64,000 bases of DNA, from contig SSNP01000006.1 in assembly GCA_006937955.1 (NCBI GenBank), forward strand, positions 6,413,534 to 6,477,533, written 5' to 3'. Within the stretch, counting starts at the first letter, position 1. Each line of letters begins with the position of its first letter. The translations under genes were made by a program, and so were the position numbers. Below are positions 58,972-64,000 of this stretch, one piece after another. This stretch comes from Pachypanchax playfairii (lineage: Eukaryota > Chordata > Actinopteri > Cyprinodontiformes > Aplocheilidae). The notes beneath the pieces are model-generated. The model searched no databases. It was not told the origin of the DNA and saw nothing but the letters and a program-made list of their open reading frames with translations.

Positions 58972-61736
58972 AAACAGTTTGATAAAGTTTGACAATGATT
59001 TCTGTGTCAGACAGAATAAAAAACACACACTGATCAGCTGATTCTGTTTCTCTGAAGCTTCAGCTGCTTAAAACTAAAACAGGAAGTTCGTACTTTTCAG
59101 AGAAGAAAATACAATTTAAATAATTATTAGGCTAAAAGAAAGTTCGTGTTTATTTATTTATTGCAGGATCAAAACGTTATCAGATAGAAGTATCTATACG
59201 AGCTTTTCTCGGGGTCTCATTGGCCCTGAAAGTAGAAGCTCCGCGTGACTAAAAGCTTTTCCGTCCGTCTGTAAAAGCTGCTCCAGAAACAAGAAGCGCT
59301 GCAAAAAAATTTAGCACAGAAGATTTGATGTGTCCATCAGTGATGGAGGCTGTTTTTCCATTACATTTTGTTCGCACTTGAAGGCCACAGCGGCCGGTGT
59401 CAGCCTCTTCCTCCTCCTCCTCATCCTCAGCAGCAGGAAGCTCAGGCATTAACACCCCCAGAGTCAGGACTAATGAGGTCCACACACACACACACACACC
59501 TGGAATCCCAGCACCGCATCTACGTTTAGTGTGCGTGCGTGGGCGCGCGTGCGTCTGTTCCTCGCAGCAGCGGTGATGCATTAAGTTTATAAGAGTTTGA
59601 ATCGCAACAAGTGGTTTTACATGATGAAGCAATGCACGGACAGCCTCCAAGCGTTCTCTCTCTCTCTCTCTCTCTCTCGCACACACACACACACACACAC
59701 AATTTAACCATCTTTAAGTTGCGAGTGCGTGGTCTGGATGTGGTGAAATTTGCTCTTTCTTGCGGCTTTTCTATGTTTGTGTTATTAAAAACAGACTTTC
59801 AAACCTGCACAGAGTCACGAAAAATTACAAATAAAAGTCCACGTGACTTCAACTCCAGATTCCTGCAGGGCGTGAGCAGGTAAATCTTTAAACACGGAAA
59901 TTAGCAAGAATAAAAAAATCATTAAACTGTTTATTATGATGTATGTAAATAAAAACATGGTGTTTAATATTCAGACTTTTACCCGCTTGAGTTTAATTTA
60001 GTTATATTTTTACCTAACCATTGCATTTGATCCGATTTCTGGAGAATTGTATTTGATTTTTTTTTTTATTCCAGCCAAATTGATTATATTTAGGAAGGGC
60101 GTTTGTAAATGTGTGACTGAACTGGACACAGCGGTGACGCAGGAGCTGCACAGACGCGTCCTCTGTAATACTGATCATGCTGAATGAGTCACTCTGGTAT
60201 TTAGGCCTCTAATCTGCAGCCGGAACTTTTATTTTGTAAATAATGCCGCCGCCTTCTGTGCAGCTTTGAAAGTTTGTTTTTTAAAATATTGTAGTGAATA
60301 ATCAAGTTTATTTTCATCTGTTTTTCAGCTGATTCTCTCAGTGGAACGAGTTCTCCGAAGCTTGTTCTTTCCTCCCTTATGATTGGCTCATATGAGCTAA
60401 TTAAAGGATCCTGCACACCTGTAGCCATAAACCGTTTATCAACCTGTGAGCTAATTCTGCACAAAATCACTTTAATGTGAATATTGTTACTATTTGAGCC
60501 TTTAAAACATCCTTTGTTCAGCTGTTTTATTGTCAAAATTATTTTAAATGTGATTATTCAGAAACATTTTGTAGTTTGCTTGCTTTTTTTAGTTTTTGTG
60601 AAAATGTGCAGACGCCTTTATGGCAGTTGCAATATTTAAACCATGCCAATTAAACAATTCAAAAAGAGACATTTTTTGTCAATAAAAATTAAATTAAAAA
60701 TCTATAAAACATTCATACAAGTAAAAATTTATATTTCCAGACCTTTATACTGATAATGTTAGAAAAACCACAATTATTTGTAAGTTTTATTTAGCTGCTT
60801 TAGGCCTTTGGTCTCTTGATAACTAGGTTATAATATTCCTGTGTCAAAATGAACTTTGAAGATATACAAGAAGGAATTTTCCACCAGAATAACTGGTGCT
60901 GCAGGATGTTGTGAAAATGTAAAAATGCAATATTGTTGTTGATTATTGCCGTGACCATGTTGTGTTTGATGAAAACGAGGCCCTCTCGGTGTGCTAGCTG
61001 TGTGCGTTCGGGGCCTAAAGATTATTTTTGGATGTAGTTTCTTTCTGCGATTTACTGAAACACACTAAGCTAATGATAAGCCCCATGTTTATATTGCGAT
61101 ATTGATGCTTTTTTGATGTACCAAGCAGTTAAAATATCTTTATCTGCACCAGCTCTTTCCTGGGCAGAAAGATCCGCCTTCATCAGGAGCTGGAGGCGGG
61201 TTCAAGGACACCAACAGCCAATGAAAATACAGTGTGTCAAATACAAAATCCCCGAATTTATTTCACTTGTGTTCATCTTAAATTAAAACAACAGAAATCT
61301 CAACCTGCATCCCACAAGCTGATTTTCTTCCATTTTTATGGTGTTTATGGTTTTAAAAATACTTTTCAACAAGGGGCAAAATAAATGTTTGTTTTACTCA
61401 AACATTATCTTAAAACTGCAGGGTACAGACATCATCTTTACAAAAAAAACATGTTCATGAAATTTCAACATTTATTCCTGATGTTGTTGAAGATTCAGGT
61501 TATAATTATTATATGATGATTCGGCTTGCCATATTTCGGAGCGCTCACCTGTGTTTCTGACAGATTCAGCTGCCTGGCCAGCTCCGTGCGCTCGCGCCCC
61601 ACCACGTACTGACACCGCTGGAACTCCAGCTCGAGCCGGTACAGCTGCTCGGCCGTGAAGGAGGTCCGCGTGCGCTTGGGTCGGTCCAGGTCGAGGCCCT
61701 TGGGCAGGACGATCTCCCGGATGGTGCCTTTAGCGT
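46532..61736 (-). CDS. vax2: Ventral anterior homeobox 2, partial (exon 1 not in window)
   Basis: Two coding exons, 61549-61736 and 46532-47029, join in frame across a 14.5 kb intron and encode about 227 residues. The protein starts DAKGTIREIVLPKGLDLD, then the homeodomain RPKRTRTSFTAEQLYRLELE through VKVWFQNRRTKQKKD (Q50 type, split by the intron at the common 44/45 position). It continues with SSSSSESLATCNILRLLEQG, a Pro/Ser-rich tail, and SAFEPYMRLDRKEADLGG ending KKTVS. GTIREIV and the SLATCN block distinguish Vax2 from Vax1 (GSIREII, TAATCS). Vax2 is a nuclear transcription factor patterning the ventral retina and optic fissure. The N-terminal exon, about 90 residues ending in CRRILVR, was not found and should lie beyond 64000. 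Confidence 0.95.
48754..48790. repeat. (CA)n(TA)n microsatellite
   Basis: Nine CA units run directly into ten TA units. Confidence 0.95.
49098..49165 (-). repeat. LINE 3'-tail fragment
   Basis: AGAATCAGGTTGATTTGGCT then AAGTATGTTACACCCATAAG followed by GAATATG resembles the fish retroposon end that reads TTTATTGGCCAAGTATGTTT..CAAGGAATTTG. Degraded and short; identification is from memory. Confidence 0.5.
50160..50660. promoter_or_regulatory. Candidate conserved non-coding block in vax2 intron
   Basis: A repeat-poor block of balanced base composition. It includes CTTGGATAATAAGATGGG, a GATGAGTAGCAAAG stretch and CATGCATTTTATTCATGCGC near 50161. It stands out from the flanking AT-rich and repeat DNA. 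Interpretation rests on appearance only. Confidence 0.25.
50757..50903. mobile_element. piggyBac-like 147-bp MITE
   Basis: The left terminus CCCTAGAACACTAACGTTGG follows TTAA (50753-50756). The right terminus, read inverted, is CCCTAGAACACTAACGTTAA, followed by a decayed TTCAA. CCCTAGAA next to TTAA is the classic piggyBac end. It is distinct from the TTAAAG-type elements elsewhere in the window. Confidence 0.7.
51460..51500. other. Assembly gap inside a poly-C run
   Basis: Sixteen C, ten N (51476-51485), then 15 C. Gap filling inside a homopolymer; true length unknown. The open frame across it is meaningless. Confidence 0.97.
54002..54025. promoter_or_regulatory. Homeodomain/GATA palindrome
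   Basis: TTATCTAATCA, a 2-nt spacer, then TGATTAGATAA: a perfect 11-bp inverted repeat. Each arm carries a TAATC core (K50 homeodomains such as Otx/Crx/Pitx) and a GATA core. It lies in the vax2 intron within a repeat-poor stretch (53940-54310), about 7 kb upstream of the last exon. Regulatory function is inferred. Confidence 0.35.
55571..55622 (-). repeat. LINE 3'-tail fragment
   Basis: CACTTTATTTAATAATCCCT then GAAGGGAAAAT resembles the common retroposon tail TTTATTGATCCC..AGGGAAATT. Short fragment only. Confidence 0.45.
56041..56185. repeat. 40-bp tandem repeat carrying CCAAT boxes
   Basis: TGATTGG recurs at 56051, 56091, 56131 and 56172, so the unit is 40-41 bp. Each unit also has an AGCAYRTGATTATGTAT-like part. 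Every copy keeps GCTGATTGG, an inverted CCAAT box (NF-Y type), while the rest varies. Confidence 0.85.
56375..56653. mobile_element. Widespread MITE with CCTCCGCCAAGG ends
   Basis: The left ACCTCCGCCAAGGAGGTAAT and right CACTTGGCGGAGGTCTGCGC (then TCTCCGAGTGC) ends are characteristic of a small element found across many animal genomes, recognised from memory. Internal GTTAGCAGGATAACTCAAAA and GATCCAGCAATTTTTTT fit. It is non-coding; the 75-codon frame over it is spurious. Confidence 0.65.
57330..57465 (+). repeat. Abundant teleost dispersed repeat fragment
   Basis: CTTGCAGTCAGAAGGTTCTG, GGTTTGAAACCAGGCTGGGA and TCTGCATGTTCTTCCCTTGC are the signature phrases, in opposite orientation to the copy at 16845-17168. 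Confidence 0.55.
58311..58344. repeat. Poly-C run
   Basis: 34 consecutive C. Likely variable in length and error-prone in the assembly, as at 51460. Confidence 0.95.
58937..58970. repeat. (TG)n(AG)n microsatellite
   Basis: Eight to nine TG units followed by nine AG units, in the vax2 intron. Confidence 0.9.
59655..59701. repeat. (TC)n(AC)n microsatellite
   Basis: About 11 TC units run into about 11 AC units; a second AC run lies at 59480-59500. Arg-Glu and Cys-Val repeat frames across it are artefacts. Confidence 0.92.
60110..60470. promoter_or_regulatory. Candidate conserved non-coding block near the vax2 homeobox exon
   Basis: A repeat-free stretch with GAGCTAATTAAAGGATCCTG near 60394, TGATTGGCTC and TGAGTCAC. 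It is about 1.1 kb on the downstream (intronic) side of the homeobox exon. Conservation was not measured. Confidence 0.25.
61549..61736 (-). CDS. vax2: vax2 homeobox exon (helices 1-2)
   Basis: 188 nt, entered in phase 1 (the AC of a split Asp codon) and ending ACA CAG before GTGAGC. Encodes AKGTIREIVLPKGLDLD and the first 44 homeodomain residues through ARQLNLSETQ. Much higher GC than its surroundings, consistent with a constrained coding exon. Confidence 0.96.
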
Positions 61737-64000
61737 CTGTCCGTGATGTAAAAACACAGAGAGGCGCGTGTCACCAACTACCACACTCATGTTTTTACAC
61801 TAGAACCGGAAAGAAACCGGAATGAATGACAGTGTAGATGTAAGATGCTAAACAGAGGAAATATTTCTAAAATATAAAAGCACGTGACTTCAGGGGTTAA
61901 AAAAACTCAAGCTGGATGAGAAACTCAGACCTGAAGACAGATTTCAACCTCGTTACCATGCTGTTTGATGTTTGTGGTGTTTTAGACGTTATAGTCACCC
62001 GTTTATCTCATTCCACTTTTAAAAGTGTTTCAGCTGATAAATAAAACTTCAGGAGACGTGTTTCCGGCTGTTAAATCACGTGTCAGGCCTTTACGTCAGG
62101 GGCTAGCAAAATTCTAATTAATATTAGTTACATGTCGATTCACCGAAATCTTAAAACTGGTTCAGTAAATGGGAAAAGTCCACAGTTGAACTCTAAGCAC
62201 GTGACAGGATCTGTGAGGACTGAACGTCTGATTTTTACAACAGCAGGAATTTTGACAGGATAAACCAATAAATAAAAAGAATCAGCCATCAAGAGCACAA
62301 TAATCCTGAAGTGGATACATGTTTTAGAACTCGTCTCGGTCCAAATAATCTGAGAGAAAATAAGAAGAAACCAAATGAAATTATTTTTGGACAGGCAGCG
62401 GGACTAGGGGCCTATTTGTTTGGTGTTTATCACAGCGCGAGACTTCCTCTTTGTTCGGGGGTTTGAATTCATGAAATATGCAGTTCAATAAAATATGGAG
62501 CGAGAGCCTTGAATTAAATATGGAACAAAATATATAATAAACCGAGAGGAGCGAGCGCGCGCGCACGAGATGCCTCTACAAGTCGGAAAGTGAAGCATAA
62601 AAGGCAAAAATAAAATAACGTTTAACTTTTTTTTTATTTAACCATTTATTTATATCAATGTTTTTGTTTACCATCAGCTGTTCTGGATTTAAAATGGTCT
62701 CGCTGTTCCCGTCTCCGCCCACTTTCACGTCATTTCCAAAGATCGACCAATCGAATTTATTACTTATTAGCAATTTTAGCAGAATTATTTTTAAAAAATC
62801 AAGAAGGATATACACACGCGCGCTGCCCTGATGTGATCTGCTATGGTGGATATTTCTCAAGCTCTCCTCCCTGCTCGCAGGCCTCGCAACGCCATAAGAA
62901 CCGTTTCCGGTTCCTTTACGCACGCGTATTAAACAGTATGAACGCAAAGCTTCCCATAAAAGCACGAGGCATATAAATATGTAAGCTGCATTTGGGTTCG
63001 GTGTCAGGGCAACGCGTGCACAGCTCAGCTCAGTGCACAGTGCGTGAGGATGCAGATGAGGAAACCCGCGGCTGCAGGGAGACCTGCTGACCTCTCCGTG
63101 ACCCCAGCCGCTCTATAAAAAAAGAAAAAAAAACCCGCGAGCGCGCGGATTGGAAAACAAAACCTGACACAGATAAATAGCGCGTTCTGGGAAGTTTGTT
63201 TGTTTAATTTCTAACTCTCCTTATCATCATCTCACAAGCTTCTTCTTCTTTTGTTAGAAATAAAAACTGATCCGATCCGGTACCGGTTCTACACCGGAAA
63301 GCGACTCATCTGACCGCAGCTGCGGGCTCGTGCGCATAAAAAGCACAGGTGTAACCTGTAAATGTGACAGGAGGAAAGAATAAACACACACACAGGTCCC
63401 AGATCGAAGCTAAAAAAATTAAAGTAAATAAAAAAAATACTGATGTTTTTATTCTATTTAAAAATGTAACATTCTCTTTAAATTTGAGCTTCAACCCATC
63501 GAACCCTCAGCTTCCTCCTCCGAGCTGAAAACAAGCGACAGGTTCAGAAAACCTCCAAAAACCAGCAGACAGCAGCTGCTCCCTCTCTGTTCTATGTTCC
63601 CTCTATTCTTTCTATGTTCTCTCATCATTCGTTCCTGATCTGAGAGCAACTTTTATTTTTATTCCACCTCACGAGGCCTTAAAATCAAAACACAACAGTC
63701 TACACTTCAACAAACACAGTCGAATATTTTTCTTGGTGAAATATTTACTCTCCATTATATTTGCTAACAAGACAAATTCCAGTTCAAACACTGACGCCGT
63801 TTCCCTGGAAGACATTTTTTAAATGACGTCAAATTTATTTATTTTGTCATAAAGAATACATGCATTTTATCTGTAATGTAAACACCAGAATATCAGATTT
63901 ATTCTTTATGTTTCTACATTGTGAATTAAGACATAAAAAGTCGATATTTTCTGGAGATTCAGGAATTTTAATCCACCCCCCCACCCCCCCCACCCCCCAC
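61737..64000. other. vax2 first intron, partial
   Basis: No exon with the expected ending (CRRILVR before GT) was found on the minus strand. GC-rich patches at 62550-62575 and 62815-63140 include GCGCGCGC and TATAAAAAAAG motifs, as is common near the 5' end of developmental genes. The window ends in a C/A-rich low-complexity tract from 63976. Confidence 0.5.

Larger units (their letters stand above)
47030..61548. other. vax2 intron splitting the homeobox
   Basis: 14.5 kb. It contains LINE-tail fragments, a piggyBac-like MITE, a poly-C assembly gap, candidate regulatory blocks (50160-50660 and 53940-54310), a 40-bp tandem repeat, a widespread MITE and simple repeats. I see nothing recognisable in 47300-48750, 51520-53930, 54360-55560 or 58400-60100 beyond low-complexity runs. 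Confidence 0.6.

Noticed and set aside
59249..59698. 149-codon minus-strand frame with Arg-Glu and Glu runs
   Set aside because: Driven by TC/AC microsatellites and a CCT-rich run; no conserved domain.
1..64000. CRISPR arrays, bacterial operons, tRNA or rRNA genes
   Set aside because: None seen; regular repeats here are microsatellites, a minisatellite and eukaryotic transposons.

Overview
This window comes from a vertebrate nuclear genome, almost certainly a teleost fish. The evidence is spliced genes with long AT-rich introns, fish-type Tc1, Kolobok, Harbinger and L2-like transposons, abundant tetranucleotide microsatellites, and a vax2 homeobox whose C-terminus has the fish form. There are no operons, bacterial genes or CRISPR arrays, and I found no tRNA or rRNA gene.

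Two protein genes are present, both on the minus strand and arranged in tandem. On the left (27 to at least 27145, perhaps to 44253) is a coiled-coil gene that I assign to the shootin family. Nine phase-consistent exons lie between 27 and 9914, a good candidate exon lies at 27085-27145, and a weaker one at 44197-44253. The C-terminal part continues off the left edge. On the right is vax2. Its last exon (46532-47029) and homeobox exon (61549-61736) are here, separated by a 14.5 kb intron. The N-terminal exon was not found and probably lies beyond position 64000. The gene preceding mammalian shootin-1 on its chromosome is VAX1, so this shootin/vax2 pair looks like the sister (2R ohnolog) arrangement.

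Region by region: 0-10 kb holds compact shootin exons interrupted by nested TTAA-target MITEs. The stretch 10-27 kb is a long shootin intron with a pogo-like element, a Harbinger derivative with a transposase N-terminal remnant, a Tc1 element with an uninterrupted 340-residue transposase, and a nest of three TTAA elements. The stretch 27-46 kb contains candidate regulatory blocks, an L2-like LINE end split by a dead Tc1 element, and a Kolobok relic with a THAP-domain exon. The stretch 47-64 kb is vax2 introns with a 40-bp CCAAT-box tandem repeat, a homeodomain/GATA palindrome and several MITEs.

The two genes are not biochemically coupled. Shootins link the actin clutch to adhesion molecules in growing neurites, and Vax2 is a homeodomain transcription factor of the ventral eye, so shared regulatory DNA is the most likely reason for their linkage. 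I did not find a convincing undescribed biological system. The most notable points are the conserved shootin/vax pairing, the layered TTAA-element nests with their THAP-bearing relative, and a young Tc1 copy next to what looks like an assembly duplication.
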